Source: Anthonomus grandis grandis (taxonomy: Eukaryota > Arthropoda > Insecta > Coleoptera > Curculionidae). From it: 64,000 nt of DNA. A program made the translations under genes and the position numbers. The stretch is taken from NCBI RefSeq assembly GCF_022605725.1, contig NC_065554.1, positions 20,541,100-20,605,099 on the forward strand, read 5' to 3'. Of the stretch, positions 11,167 to 21,010 are shown one piece after another. Under the pieces are notes generated by a model. It was not told the origin of the DNA. It saw only the letters and a program-made list of their open reading frames with translations, and searched no databases. Numbering within the stretch: position 1 is the first letter of the stretch; each line of letters starts with the position of its first letter.

Positions 11167-11462
11167 ATGAAAAAAATTATTGCGGTTTTTCTTCTGGTAC
11201 AACTAGTCGCCGGTGAGTACATGAATTTTAATATTTATATTAGTATTTTAATAATAAATCTGTTTTAGTATCTTGCCAGGACTATGTTAATGATAAATCG
11301 TGCGATGAAATAGTATGTGAAAATCCTTTGATTTGTAAAACTGGCACCAATCCATGCGTAGATATGTGTGGAAGTACTTCTTGCACCAGGGAAGCTATCA
11401 TTGGATGTTATTGCCCAAACGGATATTGTCGCAGTAATAAAACATGTATTCTCAAAACTTAA
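11167..11462 (+). CDS. Secreted 10-cysteine TIL-like peptide, paralog D (two exons)
   Basis: Exon 1 is 11167-11212 and exon 2 is 11269-11462 with a 56-nt phase-1 intron (GTGAGT...TTTTAG); the product is 79 residues. MKKIIAVFLLVQLVAVSC is a clear signal peptide. The mature part has ten cysteines with spacing x4, x5, x6, x3, x4, x7, x1, x4, x5 and includes KTGTNPC and GCYCPNGYCR. The C5-C6 loop is 4 residues, as in E and F, not 8 as in A and B, so D groups with the plus-strand copies. It is intact and should be expressed and secreted. A protease-inhibitor or defence role is inferred from the partial likeness to TIL domains. It could also be a separate cysteine-rich family. Confidence 0.88.
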
Positions 11463-11860
11463 GGAATTTTAGGTTATTTTTTAAACCGAAGTATCAAATA
11501 TATATTTAGAAGCAAGCAACGGAGATTTTTTTTATACAAAATTTTATTTTCGTTTGTATGCAAAATTATATTTTCTAAAAAATATATGAATAATATCTCA
11601 TTAATTTTTTATATATACTTACATTAAAATTATCTAAGGGACGAGAATGAAAATCCGCCTTATTCTTAGACGAATAAATTTGTTTCCGAAATAAATTGTA
11701 TTTATTATTTGTTAGACATACCTGATTACAGTCATTATATACAGGGTGATTGATGGTTGATGGTACCTTAGACGTTTACGGAGAACGGAAAATAATTTTT
11801 TTTTGAAAATTTGACAACAACGAGTTATCTACTGCATTGGTCAACTAGATCCTTCTGAAA

Positions 11861-11946
11861 TACAAGCAGCGACAACACATGCTGTACAACGCAGGATTTT
11901 GAACTGCTTAGAAGTCAGTGGCAATCATTTTGAAAATTTATTGTAA
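11861..11946 (+). pseudogene. Transposase C-terminal fragment (GxHFExLL type)
   Basis: The frame reads PSEIQAATTHAVQRRIL and then CLEVSGNHFENLL followed by a stop. This is the C-terminal tail typical of the DUF4817-containing Tc3-like transposases (ARxC...NGGHFEHLL). Related tails occur at 37020-37195 and 43810-44060. Confidence 0.65.
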
Positions 11947-11951
11947 ATTAC

Positions 11952-12155
11952 TTATAATCTTGTATCATTTTTAAGTTGTAAACCAAATTGTATAAAGTTA
12001 TTTTGTATTCGCACAAATTTTCTTTTATCCATTGTTTGTAAATTCGGGTACATTTCTTTGAATTTTCTGCATGTTCTTGCTACAATTTTGTCACATTGTC
12101 CATAAATAATAAATAGATTCATCAAAACTTCATTTGAATAACTATTTCTTTCCAT
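11952..12155 (-). pseudogene. Transposase N-terminal DUF4817 helix-turn-helix fragment
   Basis: From the ATG at 12155 the minus strand reads MERNSYSNEVLMNLFIIYGQ, then ARTCRKFKEMYPNLQ and RKFVRIQNNFIQFG. This is the DUF4817 domain (YSNEE...IYGECxxNARAAxRxYxExFP). It stops after 67 codons, before any catalytic part. Confidence 0.7.
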
Positions 12156-12924
12156 TTTAATGAATTTTTAACTCTTTATTTAAAAAAAACACCCAAGCGT
12201 ATTTACTATTAATCAACTAAATGTCACTGTTAAACATCAATAGCATAGCATTGTTTCATCATGACCTTTCATGGCCAACTAAAGCAAATATGTCAAAATA
12301 TTCCGATTTTTACAGAAAATTGCTTTTATTTCCGAAATCGAACTACTTCGATATAGGAATATAGTACCTTTTTAGACAGGGATTTTAATTTCCTCTTAGA
12401 ATATGTTATAATATACAGGGTGTTCTATTTAAAAAAATGCAATTTTTACCATTTTTGTATCTAGCGGTAAAATCACTAATTTTGAGCAACCCTGTATAAC
12501 GTAATATAAATTTTCATAGTGAAAAATAATGTACAATACGTCCATAAATTACGTTTATAATTTCAAGATTCTGCGCGTTCTAGTACCGCAGTAATACAAA
12601 TTTATTAGGATCTATGTTTTCGTCAAAAAATAAAGAAAATAATTAATTTCTCGAAAACCACTAAAGATAGGTATAGGAACACCTTATACAGAACCAATCA
12701 TAAAGTGATAGCGGATCGGAAAATAAAAAAATATACAGGGTATTCCATTAAAAATAACAAAGTTGCTACTACTTTTTGGTATAAGCGGCAACGCTGCATC
12801 GCTAAAAATATTTTTAATCGTTAGATCATCAGCCAAAAGCCATGTTGCCAAATTTTCAAGAAAAAGTTATTTTCCGTTCTCCGTAAACGTCTAAGGTACC
12901 ATCAACCATCAATCACCCTGTATA

Positions 12925-14220
12925 ATAGACTATTATATTCTTGTATTTTGTATTAAAATAAATAATCATAGATATTAAGTAGACATTTTGAGCATACCTT
13001 TTAGCAAAATTTACTTAAGCCAAGAATAAGTGAAAGAATGTAAGTATTTGCATTCTCCTTGGTACTGCATCTAGATGACTGTTGATGAACCAAATTAGGA
13101 TGATTCCTGTACTTTACATCAATTTAAGTATTCTGTTAGGGTTTTGAATAAAATAGCATGATAAGTTCTTCTACCTTATATCTTTAAAAACTAATAAACT
13201 AAAAAAAATAACTGACCATTTTACGCCATACATGAATGATGAACTTTTTTTCTAGATCCCAGTAGAATAGTCCAGATTTTGAAATTTGTATCTGCTGTAT
13301 ACTTAAGATAGCACAAAATTTACATTTTTTTACAAATACAATTAATTTTAATTTCACAACAAAAAATTATTTTAATTTCAGCATAAAATATATTTTATAT
13401 GAGTTTCTTTTCAGCTTTTAAGCAAAAAAGTTAGAGTATGAAATGGTGGCATTTAGTATTATAATTATTAATAATAATGACAACTTAAAGCCTTAGAGTT
13501 ATTATCAGCAGTTACTCACTAGTTGTCATTTCAATTTTTTTTTCATATATTGAAATATACCTATATTGAAATTATGTGATTCTTCACAAATAATTTGACC
13601 ACCACTTAAATGCAACATAAAGAAAAAAAAATATTTAAAAAAAAATTACATTAAATATTTTAAATCTGGACCTGACAGCTGAAAAAAATGTTAATATTAT
13701 GACAGTAAAGTTTCTTACAAACCTATAATTAAATTTATTCAATAAATGCAAAAGGTTATAAATATACTAAAAAAAATAATTGTATTTATTTATATAATTG
13801 ATTTTATGAATGCTTGGATTGTTTTATTGAAAATGCTTGATCCACCACAAGTTTTTTCTAATGTTTTCTTGGGTAATTTATTATTTTTTAAAAAGGACAA
13901 AAATTTGTAATATTGATATAAATAAAAGATCATTATATTATAAAATAAATATTTGAAGATAAAATTCTCTAATTTCTTAACTCTTTATTTTCTTTAATTC
14001 TTTGCAGCCATTATGATTATTAATTTATTAAAGCATTAAATAGAATAACATTTAAGAATCATAATTCTATGACAAATTTTTTTGCCTTAAGGAACCCCAT
14101 AAACAAAATTGGAGAATAGTTGAATAGAAGACATTGTAAGAGAATGTGTATATAAAGATTACAAATAGGGGAAGTCTTTATCTCCAAGAAAAATACATGT
14201 AGGTTACTTAGCTAAATGTA
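12925..14220. other. AT-rich intergenic DNA
   Basis: No gene, RNA or recognisable transposon is seen in this stretch. Confidence 0.55.
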
Positions 14221-14262
14221 TTATGCATTTCGGCTATGTAAACAGCCATCGTCAGATACTAA
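14221..14262 (-). ncRNA. Hammerhead-ribozyme-like motif
   Basis: On the minus strand, GTAT is followed by CTGACGA (14255-14249), a stem II hairpin GGCT...AGCC with an 8-nt loop, then GAAA (14231-14228), TGCATA and ATAC. These are the invariant CUGANGA and GAAA boxes in the right order. GTAT/ATAC can form stem I and a minimal stem III precedes a UA cleavage-type site, as in the short type-I hammerheads of Penelope-like elements. Cleavage activity is inferred from the motif only. Confidence 0.55.
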
Positions 14263-15189
14263 AATAAAATACAGGTAATTCAACACAGTTTTAAAAAAGA
14301 GTTTATTCGCTATAACAATACAGATTTAGAACTTACCAGAATATTACAAAAAACACATACGTTCACCAAATAAAAGAAAAATTACCCGTTATCGGGAATA
14401 AAAACAACAATAAATAAAAGAATTAAAATTAAAAAATAGTATAATAAGGACATCTACGATTCAAAATATAAAATTTATACTTAGGACGATACAGATTTCT
14501 ACATATTAAAAGAAGGTACTATAAGGAACTATTGTATATTAGCGTTGCGTTAAAGAGAAGATTCTAAAAATTGGTCAAAATTGGAAAAGACAAGTTGGTG
14601 AATATAGAGCTAATAACTGCAATTTTTGCATTGCAAGACCAATAAGCAACTTACCTTGGAGTTATCAATCCAATTTTGGTAGGAGTAATTATACTACTTT
14701 TATTAGACTTATCTGTAGTCATGGAGATGTAAGATACCCCTTACACAAGACAAAGGTAGTCGAAAATTCGTACTATGTAATATGCAGTAACAAAACTGCT
14801 TTTCACGAGTTATTGGTTCTTTGAATGTCAATTAAACCAATGAACTTTCACTTTTTTAAACCAAAAACTAGCAAAAATAAATCTGCTACCAACGAATGCG
14901 GGTAATTTGGTAAATATGTCCAAGGAAGACAGAGAGTTAACTAGTTATTAGTTAAATGTATACAAATTCCGGCAATAAAAGCTTTAAATGAGTTCTCCTA
15001 TATGTTTCACTTAATGTAACAATCCCTACTTTCCCAATCGGTTCAGTGTTGTGCGTATACATATATGTCGCCTTGACCGATCTCTTGGCGTGAAAAGTAT
15101 ATCCATGTCTAAGTCCTATTAAGTATGAGTACTGTATTAAGTATATGTTAATATACATATATTAAATATATTATTATATTATATTATAT

Positions 15190-16072
15190 GAGGAGTTTGG
15201 GTGCAAAACCGAATATATATCCACTTTTCACCGAAAATTGTTTTTGATGGTTTTTGGTTCTTTGTTATCATTTCTATAGTTTCATATATTTGTTTGGAAG
15301 CAAAACCGAATAAATCCCATTTAAAACACTAAGCAAACTTCGACATTTGGAGCAAAACCAGATATATCATGTCAAATAAAAGTGTTTTTTGTTCATAAGA
15401 CATCCATTAAGACACCAGTCGTTACAACAAAAGAAAAATACGTTGAAATATATTCGGAAGTGGGTTTGGTAAAAACACTAGGCCTTGACTGGTAAATGTA
15501 TAATGTTAAAGAACTAGAAAAGGTATATAAAAAAATTAAGGGAATTTCGGAATGCAAAAGTCTCAATTTTATCGGTTTACATCATTCGGTAACACAGTTT
15601 GGGAACCATTTCTTAAGAAGGGAAAATCAAAAGCCAACATACAGCTTAGCACGCTACCATTAGATAATTCCATACCAGAAAAAAAGTGTAAATCATTTGA
15701 TGGAGCACTTTGAAGATGATTGGGGAAACAGGAAAGATTTTTTGTGGTACAAGAACCTATTATACTTATTACTTTTGTCAAATTAATTAACTTGATCCAG
15801 TTTGTTTAAATAGAATTAAATATATATTTTTGCTTACTATGTCTCATTTGTGTGTAAAAACGGATATATACAAACTTTTATTTTTAATAATGACAAATTG
15901 TTAATTTTTTTTGGTTCTTTTTATGTTAATAAATTAAGTCAACCCCGCTTAATTAAAGCTATTTTCTTAAAATATTACTATTTTTAAATATAAATACACA
16001 GGGTGTTTTTCGTGTTTCCTGAATGAAAATTTTCTGAAAGTGGATATATCCGTTTATGCACGCGAACTCCTC
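15190..16072. mobile_element. 0.9-kb DNA element with terminal inverted repeats and internal coding remnant
   Basis: The ends GAGGAGTT...AACTCCTC form imperfect inverted repeats of about 45 bp. A word like GCAAAACCGAATATATCC occurs near 15201, 15299, 15351, 15854 and, inverted, 16046, which are probable transposase sites. Inside, plus-strand frames around 15415-15710 look coding (VVTTKEKYVEIYSEVGLVKT; later TVWEPFLKKGKSKANIQL) but are interrupted. I do not recognise the protein. Flanks are TATAT-rich, so the target-site duplication cannot be told. Confidence 0.65.
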
Positions 16073-17349
16073 ATATATTAGGCATTTATTTTATTATGTA
16101 TAGTATTAAGTACTGTAGATAAAATACAACATGCATATAGGTTAGGTTTAGGTAGTAGCTGAACGCACTGTGTGCAGATCCACCATAAAAAGGGAAATAC
16201 AACTTCGTTAAGCCATATTTTTAAAGGAGGTATCTTATATTTCAGTGTCAAATAATAATTCTGACTTTTCTATTTAATTTCTTGCTGAAAATAACCAAAA
16301 GGTTTTATAATCAATTTAATAATTAATACTTATAATATATAAAGAAGGCATTTTATTTAGTTTATTAACAATTCAATAGTCGTTGTCTAGTCATGTTTTT
16401 AAAATTAATATAGCCCCTTTAACAAATACTTGATATGAACTAATTATTTTTTATCCAATACAAATATTTTTTTTCTTTTCTTAATATTTAGTTTTTAATT
16501 ATTTTCTTTTAAATATTTTCATAATCATATGACAAAATATTTATTTTGTATTTATTATCACGATTTTTACAGTTTTTGCAATAATTTTAATTATTGCCAT
16601 AATTACAGAATTCATAAATCAGTTCAACCAGAAAAACTAATTTTCTTATGGCTGGAGTTTGAAATCGTAACAAACACGAAATGCTTTGTTATGAAAATAA
16701 GCAACGATTACCATTTTATTTGATATTAAGGAGAAACTCGGTTCAAATAAACTCTGTTGTCGTAAACATACCCTTATTTATTAGCAACTCTTCATCAGTA
16801 CTTTCATCTTACTCGCATTTGCTGTCTATCTTTAAAATGTTTTCAAGATAAACAACAAAGCTAATTTCAATGTAATTAAAATTGATGCCTTTAGCTCAAG
16901 GAAAATTAAATTAAAATATGTATGAAAATTATGCTAATTCTAGTTATACATATTAAAATATATTTTTGTTTCACTAAAATTTTTAATACTTCCTTAAATC
17001 TTTTTTTATTTTTAGTTTTAGCAGTCTTATTTTAAAAAGAATATTTTTTATATTTTTATTTTTAAATGGTTTCTTCCTCTTTTTCAAATAAGTCTAACCA
17101 ACCTTATGTGTTTATTTTTTTATCCTTTTTTAAACATCTTGTAACATTTTCTTTAAAATGAATAATATATGATTAAGTAGTTTATTCTTGTTTTTCCATG
17201 TTTATTTACTTTGATAAATTATTCTTAGTTTCTGTTTTAAGGTAATATCACCATGTTTATTGAATAATAAAGATGATTTTTGGCATCATATTAATTATAT
17301 TTAATATTTAAATACTTACCTTATTATTTTAAAACAAAAAAGGGAGGGA

Positions 17350-17464
17350 TTAGATAAAGTAGTATACATAATCCTTTTTTAATAAAATTCCCCTAATCCA
17401 TAGATAGACACGGTTAATGAATAAGCAAACATTAATATTCATAAATTTTATTTCTTTATAAGCG
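17350..17464 (+). promoter_or_regulatory. Promoter and conserved upstream block of paralog E
   Basis: TATAAGCG at 17457-17464 lies 57 nt before the ATG. The block at about 17400-17452 holds a GATA-like TAGATAGAC and a forkhead-like AAGCAAACA and is nearly identical to the block before paralog F. An AGATAAAG site lies near 17353. Factor binding is inferred. Confidence 0.45.
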
Positions 17465-17513
17465 AGCACTCAAGTCGTCTAGTATCATTTTAAGTAACGC
17501 GTGAACATCAAGG

Positions 17514-17794
17514 ATGAAAAAAATTATTGCAGTTTTCCTAATGTTACAACTAGTTTTTGGTAAGTAGAATTTTTTTTTTAAGTACTAACATATAATCAAA
17601 ATATTTTAGGGTTACTTGCAGAAGACCCATGTGCTAGCATAAGATGTAAAAGCCCTTTGGTCTGCAAAACAGGTACAAATCCATGCATAGACAAGTGTGG
17701 AATTAGATCTTGCACCAAAGAAGCTCTTATTGGATGCTATTGTCCAGATGGATACTGTCGCAGCCCTAACGGAATATGTGTTAATGAAACGTAA
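17514..17794 (+). CDS. Secreted 10-cysteine TIL-like peptide, paralog E (two exons)
   Basis: Exon 1 is 17514-17559, exon 2 is 17610-17794, with a 50-nt phase-1 intron; the product is 76 residues. The signal peptide MKKIIAVFLMLQLVFGLLA is followed by AEDPC. Cysteines lie at residues 23, 28, 34, 41, 45, 50, 58, 60, 65 and 72, and the motif GCYCPDGYCR is complete. It is 63/76 identical to paralog F, its tandem duplicate. It is intact and should be secreted. The basic stretch GIRSCTKEALIG between C5 and C7 contains Arg and Lys that could serve as an inhibitor reactive site, but this is speculation. Confidence 0.9.
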
Positions 17795-17983
17795 AAATAT
17801 CTTAATTTCAAAAAGTAATTAAATTAGATTATATGATTAAGGTATATGCTTTCTCATTTATTTTGTTGTTCTAGTGTTATAAATTAGGTTAGGTGAGTCG
17901 ATGTACCTCACAGTTAAGCAAAAGTATAAAAGAGTAATGTTTTTTTATAGAACACTATTTATGCTTTAATTCTTGCTTTATTG

Positions 17984-18142
17984 TACTATGTGCAAATCTT
18001 TTAAGTTACAAAATTAACACAAATTCAAGCACGGGTATATGTGGAACTAGTTTTTGTAACTAAGCAGCTGTTATCGGATGCTATTGTGCAAATAAATCTT
18101 GTTGCAGATCTAGCACACCTGTATTGTTGAAACTAAATAAAT
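17984..18142 (+). pseudogene. Relic of exon 2 of another cysteine-rich peptide copy
   Basis: Between E and F, a stretch aligns with exon 2 of E. It reads TNSSTGICGTSFCN, then a stop (TAA), then AAVIGCYCANKSCCRS. The GCYC core is kept, but the C4 cysteine is lost, a stop is present, and the part before 18019 is out of frame. No exon 1 is visible upstream. It is a dead third copy in the E/F tandem region. Confidence 0.7.
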
Positions 18143-19672
18143 TAAACAATTTCATTTAAGACAATTTGTTGCATAAAATATATTTAACAAATATGTAACT
18201 GCTATTATATAATTTAAAAAATGTAAATTGATAACTTTCTACTCAATATAAAACCAGCATCTTTTAATTTTTTTTACTTTTTTTTCCTTTGTTTTTCAAA
18301 TGCTCCTAACGTTAAGTAACTGTTTTGTATCCCAACAAAATAAGCGAATTTTCTTTTTTTTCTTTTTTACTTGCTAGACACAATTTTTAAAATGTTTAAT
18401 TTGTATTTATTATTACAGTTTTTGCAAATATTTTTATTGTTGGCATATTTAGGACGTTTATGAATAAGTTAAACTATTTTTATTTTGGTTGGAATTTGAA
18501 ATCTTATTTAAATGTTTACTATTAAAGTAAACAACGATTACCATTTTATTTAATAATGAAGTACTTTGATCATTTTAGTGTATGCAAAAAAATATATTGT
18601 TGAGAAACTTAGTTGAAATGAACTTTGATGTCAAAAAAATACTCTTATTTATTATAAACTTTTTATCAGCACCCACCTCTACTCGCATTTATTGCCTAGC
18701 CTTAAATTGTTTTCAAGATAAACAACAAAGTTAATTTAAATATCACGAAACTTGATCGCGTTTGAAGACCCAAGGAAGATTTAGAAACTCTTGGAAAATT
18801 TTACGTTATTTTTGCAGATAAGGTTTAAGAAATAATCTAATATTATTTTAAAAAATCGCTCACAGTAAAGGAAAACAAGTATAAAAGATCTGTAATATTT
18901 AAACTACTCGGATTTCCAATAAAATAACTAAAATAAAATAACTAAATTGGGGTCCCAAATAGAGCCCTAGGTAAACTAATAAAAATAGATCTCTAGCTTA
19001 AACTATAAAATAAAAGTTAGGGAAAATTAGAGTGTAACAAAGTAAAAGAAAACTCTTCATAAACAATAAAAATGAAGTTTTTATATTGCAAAAATAATTT
19101 TGATAAACATATTAAAATCGTGCTTACTTAAGTTATGTTTATTTGAGTATTACTAAGACAAAATTATCTTTGATACTCCATTACACCTTTTTTTTGATTT
19201 CTAGTTTCAATACTTATGTTTAAAATATTATATTTTGTATATTTGGACTAATTTTTAACAAGCTCATGAAATTTTTAATAATTTTATATTTACCCTGTAT
19301 TTTCATGTTAGTTTTATTTTGCTTTCTCTAAATGATTGCTATAATATAAATTTGTTTATTTTTGCTCTTTTATTCTTATTACTTTTTGAAACTTAATTTA
19401 ATAAAAATATATATACGTAGCTGCAGGTATTCAAGTTATGCATAAAATAAATATCTTTCTTTAACTTTCATACTTTTTCATATTTATTTTAAAAATACTT
19501 ATTTTACTATTTTAAGAATACATTCTATTATTATAATGAAAAGTAATACTTTTATTTTAAATGTATTTTTTGCAAAAATATAAAAAAATAAGAAAACGGA
19601 ATTAATTACCGCGTTAACGTCATCACCTTTTACATTAATCTATCAATGCTTTTAAAATAAAAAAGAAAGGTA

Positions 19673-19820
19673 TTAGATAAGCAACTACAATAATTCCTAT
19701 GAAGTCAACTTTTTTTTAATAAAATTCCCCTAAGCTATAGATAGACAAGGTTAATGAATAAGCAAACATAAATATTCATAAATTATATTTATTTAAAAGC
19801 AGGTATTCAATTCGCTCAGT
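19673..19820 (+). promoter_or_regulatory. Promoter and conserved upstream block of paralog F
   Basis: It holds AGATAAGC (near 19675), the GATA/forkhead-like block shared with E (about 19735-19790), a weak TATA-like TTTAAAAG near 19792, and an arthropod initiator-like TCAGT at 19816-19820, about 35 nt before the ATG. Confidence 0.45.
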
Positions 19821-19850
19821 AATATTTTAAGCAACGTGTAAACATCAAAG

Positions 19851-20138
19851 ATGAATAAAATTACTGCAGTTTTCCTAATTTTGCAACTAGTTTTTGGTAA
19901 GTAGACATTTTTTTAAAATAATTAAGTACTAACATATTATAAAAATATTTTAGGGTTATTGGCAGAAGACCCATGTGCTGCCATAAAATGTAAAAGCCCT
20001 TTTGTTTGCAAAACAGGTACAAATCCGTGCATAGACAAATGTGGAATTAGATCTTGCACCAAAGAAGCTCGTATTGGATGCTATTGTCCGGATGGGTATT
20101 GTCGCAGCTGTGACGGAATATGTATTATTAGCAGATAA
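19851..20138 (+). CDS. Secreted TIL-like peptide, paralog F, with an 11th cysteine
   Basis: Exon 1 is 19851-19896, exon 2 is 19954-20138, with a 57-nt phase-1 intron; the product is 76 residues. It has the same signal peptide type and the ten family cysteines as E. It also has Cys at residue 68 (RSCDGIC), where E has Pro, giving an odd number of cysteines in the mature peptide. Thirteen residues differ from E, four of them being the last four of the protein (VNET against IISR). The frame is intact. The unpaired cysteine could allow dimer formation or may mark relaxed constraint. Confidence 0.88.
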
Positions 20139-20689
20139 AAAAATCCTTATCTCAAAAAGTACTTAAATTAGTATATATGATTAAGGCTTTCCAATTCAAT
20201 TAGTTATTCTTAGGTATTAAATTCGGTCAAGGTGAAATTGTTTAAAAAAAGTGCTATACAACTGGTTCATTTATGTATGTAAAAACATGCAAATGAAAGT
20301 AAAATCGTTATAATTAAAATACGTATTTAAAAAGAGAATAAAGTAGGTAAGAAAACATGTTTTTTACTGCCGTGAGTAAAGTACTCACTTTACACACTTC
20401 CCAGGGCCTATAATGTTTGACTTTTTACGCACTGCTTCCTGAAAAGTCTTTTTAGGTACTAGTATTTAACGCATAAAAAATAATTTAACGTTTGACTATA
20501 ATTTTTTAATTTTCTTTTCTTATTCATGGAAATTTGTAAAAAAAGAATCATTTTACACATTTATGACATAAATAACTATTTTATTAATTTTATCAATGTA
20601 AGTAAACGACATAAGAATTGATTTTAGCATAAAACTAAGGTTAATTTTCCCCTATATATTTTATATATATCTTATCATTTTCAAGTATA

Positions 20690-21010
20690 ACAAATGGAAG
20701 ATGAAAAGAGTCCTAAAAGAGGCAGACGGCCCCTAATTTAAAACCCAACTAATTTTATTCGAGCGCTTCATCTAAAAGACAATCGGCCCTTAAAGGGCGC
20801 AGCGTTTGACTTTGGAATTTATGCAGGACTAGTAAAATTTGCAATGTAAATGAGACGACATAGAAATGACTGTCGCTGAGCTGATAGCATCGGAGGCTGA
20901 CCACTCCCATTCGGGGATTTATTGCCAAAAGCTGGGGAATTTGTCATTCGCGTGGTCGGAGGACGGAATTTCAGTTTAAATTTAAAGGGGGGCTTAGGAA
21001 ATTTTGGGGT
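20690..21010. other. GC-richer non-coding island
   Basis: This stretch has visibly more G/C and CpG than its flanks (for example GAGGCTGACCACTCCCATTC) but no long frame and no transposon motif. It is the first of a series of such islands to the end of the window and is a candidate regulatory or conserved element. Confidence 0.35.

Larger units (their letters stand above)
11740..12922. mobile_element. Non-autonomous Tc1/mariner-type element with long terminal inverted repeats
   Basis: Both ends carry the same inverted repeat, starting TACAGGGTGATTGATGGTTG, identical for 56 bp and recognisable for about 85 bp. TA lies outside each end, as expected for Tc1/mariner insertion. Inside are a C-terminal transposase fragment on the plus strand and an N-terminal DUF4817 fragment on the minus strand, placed tail to tail, so the coding region was rearranged and cannot work. 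At 12414-12496 and from 12734 further TACAGGG starts suggest small elements nested inside. Confidence 0.8.
16540..17905 (+). repeat. Tandem duplication, unit 1 (carries paralog E)
   Basis: Blocks such as AACGATTACCATTTTATTT, TTTTCAAGATAAACAACAAAG and the whole gene with promoter recur in the same order in unit 2 (18395-20245). The gene starts are 2337 bp apart. Non-coding parts have diverged more than the genes. Confidence 0.75.
18395..20245 (+). repeat. Tandem duplication, unit 2 (carries paralog F)
   Basis: It is homologous to 16540-17905 but about 0.5 kb longer, the extra DNA lying between about 18760 and 19400. Promoter, gene and about 100 bp of 3' flank are all shared. Confidence 0.75.

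Noticed and set aside
11740..12922. Possible host gene with a DUF4817 domain.
   Set aside because: It lies inside long terminal inverted repeats and is truncated, so it is transposon-derived.
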